From Pseudorhodoplanes sp. (lineage in GTDB: Bacteria; Pseudomonadota; Alphaproteobacteria; Rhizobiales; Xanthobacteraceae), in assembly GCA_019187085.1 (NCBI GenBank), contig JABARS010000021.1, positions 1-64,000 on the forward strand: DNA of 64,000 nt, given 5' to 3'. This document shows, piece by piece, positions 1-15,165 of this stretch. The translations under genes were made by a program, and so were the position numbers. The notes under the pieces are model-generated. The model was not told the origin of the DNA, did no database searches, and was given only the letters and a program-made list of their open reading frames with translations. Each line of letters opens with the position of its first letter. The first letter of the stretch is position 1.

Positions 1-162
1 GACCGTCAGGCCGCACGCCGGAACACGCCGTGCAGAAACGAATGGGACAGACTGAGGCCGCATGCGGCGCGAATCCGGACGCTCGAAAAACGTTAAGCCG
101 GATTAACGCCTTTTATGGTTAACAAAGACTAACCGGCCCATGCGCCATCCTTTGCGCCGCCC

Positions 163-708
163 TTATTTGTGGGGCTTGCGCCTGGCGCGGCCCGAGGCGG
201 TCTCGGCCGGATGCTTCATCGGCTCGCTGATCCGGTCGGCGATGACCACGATAAGCAACGAGCCCAGAAACACGCCGTGGATCCCGACCAGCCAGGCGAG
301 CCGGTCGGTGTCGAACTTCTCGATATTCATGAAGCCCTTGAGCACCTCGATCGCCGAGATGGCGACGATCGACGTCATCAGTTTCTGCTTCAGTCCGCCG
401 AAATCGACCTTGGTCATCCAGTCGGGCCGGTCGTGATCCTTGATCTCCATCTTCGAGACGAAATTCTCGTAGCCGGAAAAGATCACGATCAGCACCAGAT
501 TGGCGGTGAAGGACAGATCGATCAGCGCCAGAATACCGAGAATGACCTCGCGCTCCGTGGCGCGCGGAATCATGACCGCGAAATGGAAGAACTCCACGAC
601 GAAGTGATAAAGCAGAAGCGCCAGCGCCAGCACGAGGCCGACATAAAACGGCGCCAGCAGCCAGCGGCTGTTGAACAGAAATCTCTCAAGCCCGTTCTCG
701 AACCGCAT
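163..708 (-). CDS. UPF0114 (YqhA-type) inner-membrane protein
   Basis: This 181-residue protein has four predicted membrane segments, at roughly residues 16-38, 55-79, 107-125 and 137-160, and a basic C-terminal tail. The general pattern (NSRWLLAPFYVGL at the N-terminus, a polar loop with the motif KVDFGGLKQKL, and a segment ending IADRISEP) is that of the YqhA/UPF0114 family, whose members are small inner-membrane proteins of unproven function. The start is well supported: a strong purine-rich Shine-Dalgarno (GGGGAGGGGG) lies just upstream on the minus strand. The gene stands alone with no obvious operon partner. The family assignment is fairly sure; no function is claimed. Confidence 0.85.
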   Translation of the reverse strand: MRFENGLERFLFNSRWLLAPFYVGLVLALALLLYHFVVEFFHFAVMIPRATEREVILGILALIDLSFTANLVLIVIFSGYENFVSKMEIKDHDRPDWMTKVDFGGLKQKLMTSIVAISAIEVLKGFMNIEKFDTDRLAWLVGIHGVFLGSLLIVVIADRISEPMKHPAETASGRARRKPHK

Positions 709-802
709 CGCCCCCTCCCCGGATCCGGATGCACGACTAAAAAATTAGCCCAGGCGCGCGACCGCGCCTAGGCCTTGCATTCTCCGTCCGCATCAAACGG
801 CG

Positions 803-1462
803 TCAGTGCGCCGCAACGCCGGTGCCGATCGCGCACGCCACGCCGGTTCCACCGAGACCGCAATAACCCATCGGGTTCTTGGCGAGATATTGCTGGTGAT
901 AATCCTCGGCGAAATAGAATTCGGGCGCATCGACGATCTCGGTCGTGATGGCGCCATGGCGCTTTTCGGCGAGCGCCCTGGCATACATCGCCCTGGACGC
1001 TTCCGCTTCCTTGCGCTGCTGCGCGGAGAACGCGTAAATCCCCGAACGATACTGGGTGCCGACATCGTTGCCCTGACGCATGCCCTGCGTGGGATCATGG
1101 TTCTCCCAGAACGTCTTCAATAGCCGCGCGTAGGAAATCCTGCGCGGGTCGAAGACCACGAGCACCACTTCATTGTGGCCGGTGCGGCCGCTGCACACTT
1201 CCTCGTAGGTCGGATTAAGCGTCTGGCCCGCGGCATAGCCGGCGGCGGTGATGAAAATGCCCTCGCCGAGCTGCCAGAACTTGCGCTCCGCTCCCCAGAA
1301 ACAACCCATGCCGAACATGGCTTTCTCGTAGCCCTCGGGATAAGGCCCCTTGAGCGGATTGCGGTTGACGGCGTGGGATATGGCGGTCGGGATCGGCGTG
1401 GCCCGGCCCGGCAAGGCCTCGCCCGGCGCCGGCATCGACAATGATTTCTTGAGCATGAACAT
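803..1462 (-). CDS. msrA: Peptide-methionine (S)-S-oxide reductase MsrA
   Basis: MsrA repairs oxidised protein methionine by reducing the S-sulfoxide. The 219-residue product carries the catalytic motif GCFWGAE with the nucleophilic Cys near residue 54, the conserved [22 protein letters not shown] region and the EDYHQQYL motif; a C-terminal Cys in a glycine-rich tail (YCGLGGTG) can act as the recycling residue. The reading frame continues upstream to 1591, but the start at 1462 is preferred because a GGGAGAA Shine-Dalgarno lies about six bases upstream and the extra N-terminus looks like arginine-rich read-through. No signal peptide is evident, so it is probably cytoplasmic. Confidence 0.95.
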   Translation of the reverse strand: MFMLKKSLSMPAPGEALPGRATPIPTAISHAVNRNPLKGPYPEGYEKAMFGMGCFWGAERKFWQLGEGIFITAAGYAAGQTLNPTYEEVCSGRTGHNEVVLVVFDPRRISYARLLKTFWENHDPTQGMRQGNDVGTQYRSGIYAFSAQQRKEAEASRAMYARALAEKRHGAITTEIVDAPEFYFAEDYHQQYLAKNPMGYCGLGGTGVACAIGTGVAAH

Positions 1463-1650
1463 GGCAGGTTCTCCCGCGATGGCTGCAATATAATGTGTGT
1501 GCGAAAGCCCCGCACGCCCGCGGCCATCACGTCTTCGCGCAAATCCGCGTGGCGGCGTCACAAATCCGCGATGAGGACGAGGCGCTGGCACGTCCGCCCA
1601 ATCTGCGCTATCGGCAGGACGGGCGATCCGGGACCTAGAGAGGAAGCACC

Positions 1651-2139
1651 ATGCCGTTTGCGAGGTTCGTGGCCGCGTTGTTGTTCGGTCTGTGCGCAGC
1701 CGCCCCGGCTGTCGCGCAGCAGACGCCGCCCCCCTATGGCCCTCCCATCACCCTCGAAATGGCCAAAAAAGTCATGGCCGGCGCCGAAGCCGAGGCCCAG
1801 CGCAGCAACTGGGCGGTCTATATCGTGATCGTCGACAGCGGCCGGAACATAGTTCTGCTGCAGCGCTCTGACAACGCGCAGCTCGGATCGCTGGAGCTTG
1901 CCAAAGGCAAGGCGCAGACCGCGGTCGATTTCAAGCTGCCGACCAAGGCGCTGGAAGACGCCATCTCCGCCGGCGGCTCCGGCCTGCGCCTGACCACGCT
2001 CAACAACATCACCCCGCTCGAAGGCGGCCTGCCGATCATTTCCGACGGCAAGGTCATCGGCGCGATCGGCGTTTCCGGCGTCCTGTCGGCGCAGGATGCC
2101 CAGATCGCACGCGCCGGCATTCAGGCCTTGGGGCGCTGA
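1651..2139 (+). CDS. Secreted GlcG/HbpS-like (DUF336) protein
   Basis: The product is 162 residues with a clear signal peptide (hydrophobic residues 4-20, cleavage probably after AVA-Q near residue 22-23). The mature part is a single GlcG/HbpS-type domain, recognisable by the pattern [19 protein letters not shown] followed by [10 protein letters not shown] and a C-terminal glycine-rich [11 protein letters not shown] stretch. Members of this family bind heme or cobalamin-like ligands or have unknown roles, so a periplasmic small-molecule-binding role is only inference. The start has a GAGAGGA ribosome-binding site at about eight bases. It is divergent from msrA with a 188-base gap. Confidence 0.85.
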   Translation: MPFARFVAALLFGLCAAAPAVAQQTPPPYGPPITLEMAKKVMAGAEAEAQRSNWAVYIVIVDSGRNIVLLQRSDNAQLGSLELAKGKAQTAVDFKLPTKALEDAISAGGSGLRLTTLNNITPLEGGLPIISDGKVIGAIGVSGVLSAQDAQIARAGIQALGR

Positions 2140-2161
2140 TTTTTGGCGCCAAGGGACGCGA

Positions 2162-2485
2162 TCAGTCGCGCCCGTAGCCGATCACGGGCTTTTTCCGGCG
2201 GCCGAGCAGGACCAGCAGCACACCAAGCACGCCCAGCACCAGCCAGGCCGGCTGGTTGAGCAAGGTCACCGCGGCCGGATCCCAGGCCCAGGCGCCCAAG
2301 CGCCGTTCGAGCATCGGCTGAAGATCGATCAGGCTGGTCTGATGGATCGCCGCCCAGACATCCTTGCCGCGCGTGACAAAAAAGCTCGACCGGTCGGCGA
2401 TCGACTTGGTGCCGTCGTAAATCAGGAAAATGAACGCGGCGGCCAGAACCCAGAGGCCGGCGAAGCGAAACAAAAACCGTATCAT
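2162..2485 (-). CDS. Small two-span membrane protein, unknown
   Basis: A 107-residue protein with a hydrophobic segment at each end (about residues 4-22 and 79-97) and a soluble stretch of about 55 residues between them, ending in the basic tail RRKKPVIGYGRD. The layout implies two membrane helices with the middle part on one side, probably periplasmic. It lies convergent with the preceding GlcG-like gene, with a gap of about 20 bases. I do not recognise the family. The Shine-Dalgarno is weak, so the start is less certain than the frame. Confidence 0.6.
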   Translation of the reverse strand: MIRFLFRFAGLWVLAAAFIFLIYDGTKSIADRSSFFVTRGKDVWAAIHQTSLIDLQPMLERRLGAWAWDPAAVTLLNQPAWLVLGVLGVLLVLLGRRKKPVIGYGRD

Positions 2486-2776
2486 GAGGATGCAGCCATG
2501 GACCGTGAACGCACCGGCGGCCGGGATTAGCGCGCCCGCGAATTGCCTTCAAGACAAAGACACATCATTGGGTTCCCGACGGGCGGTGTCCGGTTCAATC
2601 AAAGAGGCATAAAAGGCACCCGCGGCGCAACCCCGGCCCGCCGGGGCAGGCGCCGCTTCACCCATCGCGGGCGGCCTGCGTGCGGGGCGGCGCAAACCCG
2701 CAGCGAAAGGATTCCACTGCGGCGCGTCATGCGCTAGGTTCCCGCAAGCGGCGCCTGCCGCCCGTAAGGAGTTGGA

Positions 2777-5056
<2,280 letters not shown>

Positions 5057-5084
5057 GCCGCGCGCAACCGATCGCAGGACCATC

Positions 5085-5981
5085 ATGAGCGAGAAGAAAC
5101 TCGGCGGCGTCATCGCCGCGATCGCAACCGCGGTCGATGCCACGGGACGGCCCGACCATGCGCGCTGCGTGCGGCTCGCGCGCCATCTGCTCGACAATGG
5201 CTGCGACGGGCTCAACGTGCTCGGCACCACCGGCGAGGCGACGTCGTTCTCGCTCGAGGAGCGCATGGGCCTGATGCGCGCCTATCGCGAGGCCGGCCTG
5301 CCCATGCACCGGCTGATGGTCGGCACCGGCGCCGCCGCCGTCGCCGACGCAGTCGCGCTCACCCGCCATGCCGCCGATCTCGGATTTGCCGGTGCGCTGG
5401 TGCTGCCGCCGTTCTATTACAAGGGCGTGCCGGACGACGGTCTCGCTGCCTATATCGGCGCCATCGTCACCGGCACCGCGGCAAAGGCCATCCCGATCTA
5501 CCTCTACCACTTCCCGGCTTTGTCCGGCCTGCCCTGGCATGTCGCACTGATCCGCCGCCTGATGGACGCCTTCGGGCCGCGCATCGCCGGCCTGAAGGAT
5601 TCGTCCGGCGACATGCCGTTTGCGCGCGAAGCCGCGCAGCTCTCCCGGCATTTCGACGTGTTTCCCTCGACCGAAGCCTGCCTCCTGGAGGCGCGCGCCG
5701 GCGCGTTCGCCGGCTGCATCTCGGCGACGGCCAATTGCAATGCCGATCTGTGCGCTCGCGCCTGGACCGCAGGCGAACAAAACACGCTCGCGCAGGCTGT
5801 GGCCATCCGCCAGCTCTTCGACGGCAAGCCCCTCGTGGCCGGCGTCAAGGCGCTGCTGGCCCATATCCATGGCGACGCCGCCCTTGCGACGGTCAAGCCG
5901 CCCCTCGCCGCGCTCCCGGCCGCCGACGGCGCCGCCGTGATTGCGGGTTACCAGCGCGTCCGGGCCGGACAGGGCGCGTAA
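5085..5981 (+). CDS. DapA-family aldolase (DHDPS/NAL superfamily), not a canonical DapA
   Basis: A 298-residue class I aldolase of the dihydrodipicolinate synthase / N-acetylneuraminate lyase superfamily. The Schiff-base lysine is visible in GLKDSSGD near residue 171, the catalytic tyrosine in YLYHFP near residue 142 and the phosphate/carboxylate-binding GTTGEATS motif near residue 46. The arginine that true DapA carries just after the tyrosine (YNVPGRT) is absent here (YHFPALSG), so lysine biosynthesis is unlikely to be its job; a keto-deoxy sugar acid or other pyruvate-type aldolase/lyase is more likely. It starts 28 bases after maeB, with a possible earlier ATG at 5043 that overlaps maeB; the internal ATG with AGGAC is preferred. 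Confidence 0.85.
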   Translation: MSEKKLGGVIAAIATAVDATGRPDHARCVRLARHLLDNGCDGLNVLGTTGEATSFSLEERMGLMRAYREAGLPMHRLMVGTGAAAVADAVALTRHAADLGFAGALVLPPFYYKGVPDDGLAAYIGAIVTGTAAKAIPIYLYHFPALSGLPWHVALIRRLMDAFGPRIAGLKDSSGDMPFAREAAQLSRHFDVFPSTEACLLEARAGAFAGCISATANCNADLCARAWTAGEQNTLAQAVAIRQLFDGKPLVAGVKALLAHIHGDAALATVKPPLAALPAADGAAVIAGYQRVRAGQGA

Positions 5982-6011
5982 ACACCGCGCCGACCCCGGT
6001 TCGCGCCGGCG

Positions 6012-6040
6012 TTGACGCCCGCACGGCACGCCTCTATAAG
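6012..6040 (+). promoter_or_regulatory. Sigma-70-type promoter for rpsT
   Basis: A TTGACG -35 hexamer (6012-6017) and a TATAAG -10 hexamer (6035-6040) are separated by exactly 17 bases. They stand about 60 bases before the rpsT start, in the short gap after the DapA-like gene. This is one of the best promoter matches in the window. Confidence 0.7.
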
Positions 6041-6052
6041 CTGCCCGCATGT

Positions 6053-6075
6053 GGCGGCGGAGGACTTCCGCCGCC
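6053..6075 (+). promoter_or_regulatory. Hairpin in the rpsT leader
   Basis: A perfect nine-base-pair stem (GGCGGCGGA with TCCGCCGCC, loop GGACT) sits between the promoter and the AGGAA ribosome-binding site (6086-6090). It is followed by a short T-rich run (GTTTGTCTT). It may be a structure for S20 autoregulation or a weak attenuator; this is inference. Confidence 0.5.
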
Positions 6076-6097
6076 GTTTGTCTTCAGGAACATCGCG

Positions 6098-6364
6098 ATG
6101 GCCAATACCAAGTCGGCACGTAAGGCAACACGCGTCATTGCGCGCCGCACCAAGATCAACAAGTCCCGCCGCTCGACCATGCGCAGCGCCGTGCGCGAGC
6201 TCGAAGAGGCGATCGCGAGCGGCGATCAGACCGCCGCGGCAGCCGCCTTCAAGAAAGCCGAGCCGCAAATGATGCGTGCGGCGCAAAAAGGCGTGGTGCA
6301 CAAGAAGACGGCGAGCCGTAAAGTGTCCCGGCTCGCGTCGCGCATCGCCAAGCTCGGCAAATAA
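6098..6364 (+). CDS. rpsT: 30S ribosomal protein S20
   Basis: An 88-residue, lysine/arginine/alanine-rich protein starting [12 protein letters not shown] and containing the S20 core pattern ([19 protein letters not shown], then [20 protein letters not shown]). S20 is a primary 16S rRNA-binding protein of the small subunit. Length is standard. The frame extends further upstream through the DapA-like gene, but the start at 6098 is fixed by the AGGAA site eight bases upstream and by family length. The rpsT-dnaA pairing is common in this order of bacteria. It has its own promoter, leader hairpin and terminator. Confidence 0.98.
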   Translation: MANTKSARKATRVIARRTKINKSRRSTMRSAVRELEEAIASGDQTAAAAAFKKAEPQMMRAAQKGVVHKKTASRKVSRLASRIAKLGK

Positions 6365-6388
6365 TTTCCAAAATCCGGAAATCCGAGA

Positions 6389-6420
6389 AAGCCCGGCCTC
6401 GTTGCCGGGCTTATTTTATT
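6389..6420 (+). terminator. Rho-independent terminator of rpsT
   Basis: The arms AAGCCCGGC (6389-6397) and GCCGGGCTT (6404-6412) form a perfect nine-base-pair stem with a six-base loop, followed by the T-rich run TATTTTATTTTG. Position 25 bases after the rpsT stop fits an intrinsic terminator. Confidence 0.85.
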
Positions 6421-7519
6421 TTGTTTCCACTTTTTTTGCGCACGCGCAGCGCGACCCACGCAATTTCCGCGCGCCGGGCGGGCCGCGATGCCTGCAACGA
6501 ATGCCACCGATCACATCATGCGAGCGAAGTCGGCGGGATTGATCGCCCGGCTGCGACGCGCCGGGCGCGAAGGAAATTCCGCGCGGAGGCTACATTCAAT
6601 TTCGGACAAAAAAATTCACGATACATGAAGAGTTTAAGTGGCAAGCGCCGTACGGGCCGCAAAATCCACCTTATGACACCGCTCGGGAATGCCGCATTTT
6701 ATGGGGTTTTTCTGCGGCATGCGGCGCATGAGCGCATAAGCATGCGACAAAAAAACAATTCGGCGATTCAAGACGTTGTCGTGACACGTTACAGGGACTT
6801 CGCGTGTTGCCGGCGCCACAATCGATTTCGATCCCGCGCATTCCGCAGAAAATCCATTGCAGGTCGGAGCAAGGCGTGTATTTTCAAATTGCTTCCGCGC
6901 CAGCGGAAGTCTTCAGTCAAAGGTCTTTCTACGAACTCATCGAAGATGAGAACGGGCGACATATGTCTCGAAACGTATCTCGAAACGTGCCTCGAATCCT
7001 CAATTTCGAAGAATTCTTGGACCAGACCGCGTTGGCGTAAGACTTGCCACTGATCTTCGCGTTCGCCGGTTTTTGTTTGGCAAATCAGCGAGGAAAGGTT
7101 TCCGGTACTTCGAACGTCAGAAATGCAATAACCGCCGCGCCGGTTGCGCGGATGGGAGGGGGACTTATGACCAAATTACACATGCTGAATGCGGCGATGC
7201 GGCGAGCCCTGATCAATTTCGCGGGGACGGGACGTACTCACGGCCTCCCCTGCCCGCAGCCCGAACGTGTATTGCACACCGACCGCTCCTCCTGCGTCGT
7301 CAAGATCGGCGCCCTCGGCGTCGCCTCTCCCCCGATTGCCTGAACGCCCGCGGTCCGGTTCGAACCGGCGCGATCCAGTCTGACGAGCGCATCCGCACCG
7401 TTGCGCGGATTGCCGCCCGCCCGGCTTGACGCATCGGCAACCGGCCGCAGGCGGCGGCGCAGCCGGCACACCGGCCGCGCTTAGGGCGCAAGGGGCAACA
7501 TCGGGAAGAGGCGACCGAT
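6421..7519. other. 1.1-kb gene-free stretch upstream of dnaA
   Basis: No open frame here looks like a real protein; the frames present are short and show no family pattern. The stretch is visibly richer in A and T than its neighbours between about 6560 and 7110 and contains homopolymer runs and a 12-base tandem repeat. I found no exact DnaA box (TTATCCACA or its complement) in it, so although its place before dnaA would suit a replication origin or a long regulated dnaA promoter, the sequence alone does not establish that. Confidence 0.5.
6966..6989. repeat. 12-base tandem repeat upstream of dnaA
   Basis: Two nearly identical 12-base units, TCTCGAAACGTA and TCTCGAAACGTG, are followed by a decayed third (CCTCGAATC). 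They lie in the A/T-richer part of the dnaA upstream region. They could be binding sites (iterons) or chance duplication. Confidence 0.6.
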
Positions 7520-8947
7520 ATGGAAATCAACGATCAGGAGCGGTGGGCGCGTGTCAAAGGGCGCCTGAAGGCGGAAGTCGGCGACGACGTATTTTCGAGC
7601 TGGTTTGCACGCATGGATCTGGAAGGCGTGAACAACGATACGGTTCGCCTCTCGGTGCCGACGCGGTTTCTCAAGAGCTGGGTGCAGTCGCATTACGGCG
7701 ACCGCGTCCTGAATTGCTGGCAGGCGGAAGAAGGCAAGATCCAGCGGATCGAGCTCACCGTGCGCTCCGCCGTACTGCGCACGAACGCCACCAAGCCGGC
7801 GGCCAACGGACAGGCGGCGCCGTTCGAAACGCGCATGGCAAAGCCCGGCGCCGACGAGCCGCGCCAACCAGGACATCAGTCGGCCATGACCAACGATGCG
7901 CTCGGCGGCTCGCCGCTCGACGCGCGGCTGACGTTCGAGAATTTCGTGGTCGGCCGCTCCAATACGCTCGCGCATGCCGCCGCCAAGCAGGTGGCGGTCG
8001 CCCGGCGCGGCGACAGCGTGATGTTCAATCCGCTCTACATCCATGCCGGCGTCGGCCTCGGCAAGACGCATCTGCTGCACGCGGTGACCTGGGCCGGCAA
8101 TGCCGGCGGCGAACGCAAGGTGCTCTATCTCACCGCCGAGAAATTCATGTACGGATTCGTCTCGGCGCTCAAGACGCACACCGCGCTCGCTTTCAAGGAA
8201 GCGCTGCGCGGCATCGACGTGCTGGTCATCGACGACCTGCAGTTCCTGCAGGGCAAGAACATCCAGGCCGAATTCTGCCACACGCTGAATGCGCTCATCG
8301 ACGCCGGCCGCCAGGTCGTGATTGCGGCCGACCGGCCACCGACCGATCTGGAGAATCTGGACGACCGTGTCCGCTCCAGGCTCGCGGGCGGACTCGTGGT
8401 GGAGATGGGACCGCTCGGCGAGGAATTGCGCCTTGAAATCCTCAAGGGCCGCATCGCGGCCGCCAAGTCCCATCACGAGAGCTTCACGGTCCCCGACGAA
8501 GTGGTCGAATTCATCGCCAAGTCGGTGACGCATAACGGCCGCGACCTCGAAGGGGCGCTCAACCGCCTGCTCGCGCACAGCAAGCTGACGGGCCAGCCGG
8601 TCACCCTCGAAATGGCCGAGCGGGAAGTACGCGACCTGATCCGCCCGCAGGAGCCCAAGCGGGTCAAGATCGAGGACATCCAGCGCATCGTCGCCCGGCA
8701 ATACAATGTCAGCCGCTCCGACCTCTTGTCGTCGCGCCGCACCGCCAATGTCGTGCGACCCCGGCAGGTGGCGATGTATCTGGCCAAGACCCTGACCCTG
8801 CGCTCGCTGCCGGAGATCGGGCGCCGGTTCGGCGGCCGCGACCACACCACCGTGCTGCATGCCGTGCGCAAGATCGAAGGGCTGGTCGGCACCGACAGCG
8901 CCCTGGCCGACGAGATCGAGCTGCTCAAGCGCCAGCTACAAGAATAG
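7520..8947 (+). CDS. dnaA: Chromosomal replication initiator DnaA
   Basis: DnaA binds origin 9-mers and opens the chromosome origin in its ATP form. The 475-residue protein shows domain I at residues 1-80, a linker, the AAA+ domain with Walker [10 protein letters not shown] near residue 178 and Walker [10 protein letters not shown] near residue 236, and a C-terminal DNA-binding domain with the DnaA signature [15 protein letters not shown] near residue 440. Length is normal for the order. The ATG is preceded by an AAGAGG site. It begins the dnaA-dnaN-recF-gyrB series, all on the same strand, but 150-180-base gaps with hairpins separate the genes, so they need not be one transcript. Confidence 0.98.
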   Translation: MEINDQERWARVKGRLKAEVGDDVFSSWFARMDLEGVNNDTVRLSVPTRFLKSWVQSHYGDRVLNCWQAEEGKIQRIELTVRSAVLRTNATKPAANGQAAPFETRMAKPGADEPRQPGHQSAMTNDALGGSPLDARLTFENFVVGRSNTLAHAAAKQVAVARRGDSVMFNPLYIHAGVGLGKTHLLHAVTWAGNAGGERKVLYLTAEKFMYGFVSALKTHTALAFKEALRGIDVLVIDDLQFLQGKNIQAEFCHTLNALIDAGRQVVIAADRPPTDLENLDDRVRSRLAGGLVVEMGPLGEELRLEILKGRIAAAKSHHESFTVPDEVVEFIAKSVTHNGRDLEGALNRLLAHSKLTGQPVTLEMAEREVRDLIRPQEPKRVKIEDIQRIVARQYNVSRSDLLSSRRTANVVRPRQVAMYLAKTLTLRSLPEIGRRFGGRDHTTVLHAVRKIEGLVGTDSALADEIELLKRQLQE

Positions 8948-9008
8948 CAGGCGCGGGCAACCCGAATGCGGCCCTTGCGATTTCGGGCCGGAAGCGTCAA
9001 TTTGGTGC

Positions 9009-9043
9009 ATCCCGGCCCCCGCCTCTGCGCGGGTGGCCGGGAT
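9009..9043. repeat. Long GC-rich palindrome between dnaA and dnaN
   Basis: ATCCCGGCC (9009-9017) pairs with GGCCGGGAT (9035-9043), and inside it CCCGC pairs with GCGGG, leaving a six-base loop and one bulged base: a 14-base-pair stem. No T-tract follows. It resembles the CCGG-type REP palindromes elsewhere in the window and may serve as a transcript-end or mRNA-stability element. Confidence 0.65.
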
Positions 9044-9097
9044 CATCGTCACACCGGGGCGCTTCAAGCGTTCGTTCGATTGCGGGCGGGGTCTGAA

Positions 9098-10216
9098 ATG
9101 AAGGTCACTGTCGAGCGTGCCCAGCTCCTCAAGTCCCTGGGTCACGTGCATCGCGTGGTCGAACGGCGGAACACGATCCCGATCCTGGCCAACGTGCTCA
9201 TCCGCGCCGAGAAGTCCAAGCTCGGCCTCAAGGCGACCGACCTCGACCTCGAAGTGAACGAGACGATCGCCGCCGAGGTGTCGCCGGGCGGCTCGACCAC
9301 CGTCCCCGCACACATGATCTACGACATCGTGCGCAAGCTGCCGGAAGGCTCGCAGGTCGTCATGGAAGCCTCCGGCGACCGCGCCGTGCTTTCGATCCGG
9401 GCCGGGCGTTCGCGCTTCACGCTGCAGACGCTGCCGGAGAGCGATTTTCCCGATCTCAATGCCGGCGAGATGTCCCACAGCTTCAAGATCGCCGCAGCCG
9501 ATCTCAAGCGCATGATCGACAAGACGCAGTTTGCAATCTCGACGGAAGAGACGCGCTATTATCTCAACGGCATCTATCTGCACACCGCCACGGCCGGCAA
9601 AGCGGAGACGCTGCGCGCGGTGGCGACCGACGGGCACCGTCTCGCGCAATACGAGATTGCGCTGCCGGCCGGCGCCAAGGGCATGCCCGGCGTGATCGTG
9701 CCGCGCAAGACGGTGAGCGAGGTGCAGCGCCTGATCGAGGATACCGAAGCCGACGTCGGCGTTGAATTGTCGCAGGCCAAGATCCGCTTCAGCATCGGCG
9801 ATGTCGTGCTGACCTCCAAGCTGATCGACGGCACCTTCCCGGACTATGCGCGCGTCATCCCGCTCGGCAACGACAAGGAACTCAAGGTCGACAAGGCCGA
9901 ATTCGAGGCCGCGGTCGATCGCGTCTCCACCGTCTCGAGCGAGCGCGGGCGCGCCGTCAAGCTGTCGCTGAGCGGCGGGCGGCTGACGCTGTCGGTCACC
10001 AACCCGGATTCGGGCAGCGCAACCGAGGAGATCGAGGTGGAATACGATTCCGATCCGCTCGATATCGGTTTCAACTCGCGTTACCTGCTCGACATCGCCT
10101 CGCAGATCGAAGGCGAGACGGCGGTGCTCAAGCTCGCCGATCCCGGCTCGCCGACGCTGATCCGCGACAAGGATTCCAAGGGCGCGCTTTACGTGCTGAT
10201 GCCGATGCGGGTGTGA
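9098..10216 (+). CDS. dnaN: DNA polymerase III sliding clamp (beta subunit)
   Basis: DnaN forms the ring that tethers DNA polymerase III to the template. The 372-residue protein begins MKVTVERAQLLKSLGHVHRVVERRNTIP and ends in the family motif LYVLMPMRV, with three clamp-fold repeats of roughly 120 residues and the conserved ATDGHRLA motif near residue 175. The frame is open back to 8966, but the family start and length place the ATG at 9098. It lies 150 bases after dnaA, behind a strong palindrome. Confidence 0.98.
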   Translation: MKVTVERAQLLKSLGHVHRVVERRNTIPILANVLIRAEKSKLGLKATDLDLEVNETIAAEVSPGGSTTVPAHMIYDIVRKLPEGSQVVMEASGDRAVLSIRAGRSRFTLQTLPESDFPDLNAGEMSHSFKIAAADLKRMIDKTQFAISTEETRYYLNGIYLHTATAGKAETLRAVATDGHRLAQYEIALPAGAKGMPGVIVPRKTVSEVQRLIEDTEADVGVELSQAKIRFSIGDVVLTSKLIDGTFPDYARVIPLGNDKELKVDKAEFEAAVDRVSTVSSERGRAVKLSLSGGRLTLSVTNPDSGSATEEIEVEYDSDPLDIGFNSRYLLDIASQIEGETAVLKLADPGSPTLIRDKDSKGALYVLMPMRV

Positions 10217-10376
10217 GCGGCCGCGCGGCGGCTCTTTCCCGGATTTCGGGATAGACGGCCTGCGAGCCCGGTCTTCCGCCCCGCCAGCGTCGCGCCCGAC
10301 AGCCATGCCTTTGATGTGCGGTCAGGGCGCCGACAGCTGGGACAGGCCCGCTCATGGCGGGTAGAACAGCAATCCC

Positions 10377-14136
<3,760 letters not shown>

Positions 14137-14154
14137 CGCACACAGGGAGGCCGG

Positions 14155-15159
14155 ATGCTGACATTCGGCCTCTTCCTTCTCGCGGTCGCGCTTTACGCTT
14201 TATTCCTTCTCTGGTGTCTGGCTCCGCTGCGGCGCTTTCCGCGCGCGGGCCTTGGCGGCTGGCTGCGCATCGTTCTCGGTCTCTGGCTGCTGACGGCAAA
14301 TCTCATTCCGCTGCTGGCGCTGCCGTTCCTGATGCCGCTCAGGCTGATCGACCGTACCCTCGCCGAAAAATCGTTCGCGATCCCGCTGTTCGTCCGCACC
14401 CTGCCGATCTATGTCCGCAACGTGCTTGCGCATGACAGCGCGACCGCGACGGTCGCCGAGCTCGAATTCCGGATCAATATCGGCGGCAAGCATTATCGTC
14501 CGCGCCTGACCATCGCCTGCACCAGGCGGCGCATGCTCAGCGTCGACAAGATGGTCGACGTGCATGTGTTCGAGAATTATCCGACGCTGACGGGTGGCGA
14601 TTTCATCGGTCGCGCCGACAATGCGATCGTGGTCGCAGGCCCGCCGAACAATTTCTGCTCGCCCACGGAGGATACGCCCCTTATACCCGGCCCCTATCCG
14701 CGCTTCAAAAGCGGGTTCGGCCTCGGACCTTCGGTCTTCGTCATCCGCGGCGAAGCCGACAAAACCACGCTTTACGAGTTGCGCTTTGACGGCCAGCAGC
14801 CGCGCATCGACGACATTTCGCTCGATCAGCCGATCCTCGTGCAGGTGACGCAGCGGCCGGCGCGGGAAGTGGTCCCGCTCGGCGCGCTGTGGCCGACACC
14901 GCAACATGGCGAGATGGGTCACCGCGTTCCCGAACTCATCACCTCATATCGTCAGATCGGCGTTCCCGCCAACGGCTGCATCGAGCTTGCCTATTCCGAC
15001 ATGGATTTCAGAACCCGAACGATGACGGCGCGGCGCTGGCGGATGACCGATTTGCGGAACATTCCGGCGGCCGAGCGGCCGGCCTATTGCCGCCGCGAGC
15101 TTGGTCTGAAGATCATAATTCCTGCGGCAATGCCGATGACACCCGTGCCCGAGCACTGA
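14155..15159 (+). CDS. Membrane-anchored protein of unknown function
   Basis: A 334-residue protein with two N-terminal hydrophobic segments (about residues 2-22 and 37-60) and a large, mostly soluble remainder. It begins 19 bases after gyrB with an AGGGAGG site, so it may be co-transcribed with gyrB. The soluble part has no motif I can assign; it contains four cysteines (near residues 120, 167, 277 and 313) and a proline-rich stretch near residue 175 (PLIPGPYPRF). The gene is convergent with the glutamine-synthetase-like gene, the stops being only a few bases apart. No function is proposed. Confidence 0.7.
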   Translation: MLTFGLFLLAVALYALFLLWCLAPLRRFPRAGLGGWLRIVLGLWLLTANLIPLLALPFLMPLRLIDRTLAEKSFAIPLFVRTLPIYVRNVLAHDSATATVAELEFRINIGGKHYRPRLTIACTRRRMLSVDKMVDVHVFENYPTLTGGDFIGRADNAIVVAGPPNNFCSPTEDTPLIPGPYPRFKSGFGLGPSVFVIRGEADKTTLYELRFDGQQPRIDDISLDQPILVQVTQRPAREVVPLGALWPTPQHGEMGHRVPELITSYRQIGVPANGCIELAYSDMDFRTRTMTARRWRMTDLRNIPAAERPAYCRRELGLKIIIPAAMPMTPVPEH

Positions 15160-15165
15160 ACGGCA

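Noticed and set aside
1-162. Possible CtrA-type TTAA motifs near the window start (GTTAAGCCGGATTAAC and GGTTAACAAAGACTAACC)
   Set aside because: The spacings and the second half-sites do not match the TTAA-N7-TTAA consensus.
6804-7040. A 78-residue frame in the dnaA upstream gap
   Set aside because: No ribosome-binding site and no recognisable family; the repeat SRNVSRN comes from the 12-base DNA repeat.
6421-7519. Calling this gap the chromosomal origin
   Set aside because: No exact DnaA boxes were found, and in many alphaproteobacteria dnaA is distant from the origin.
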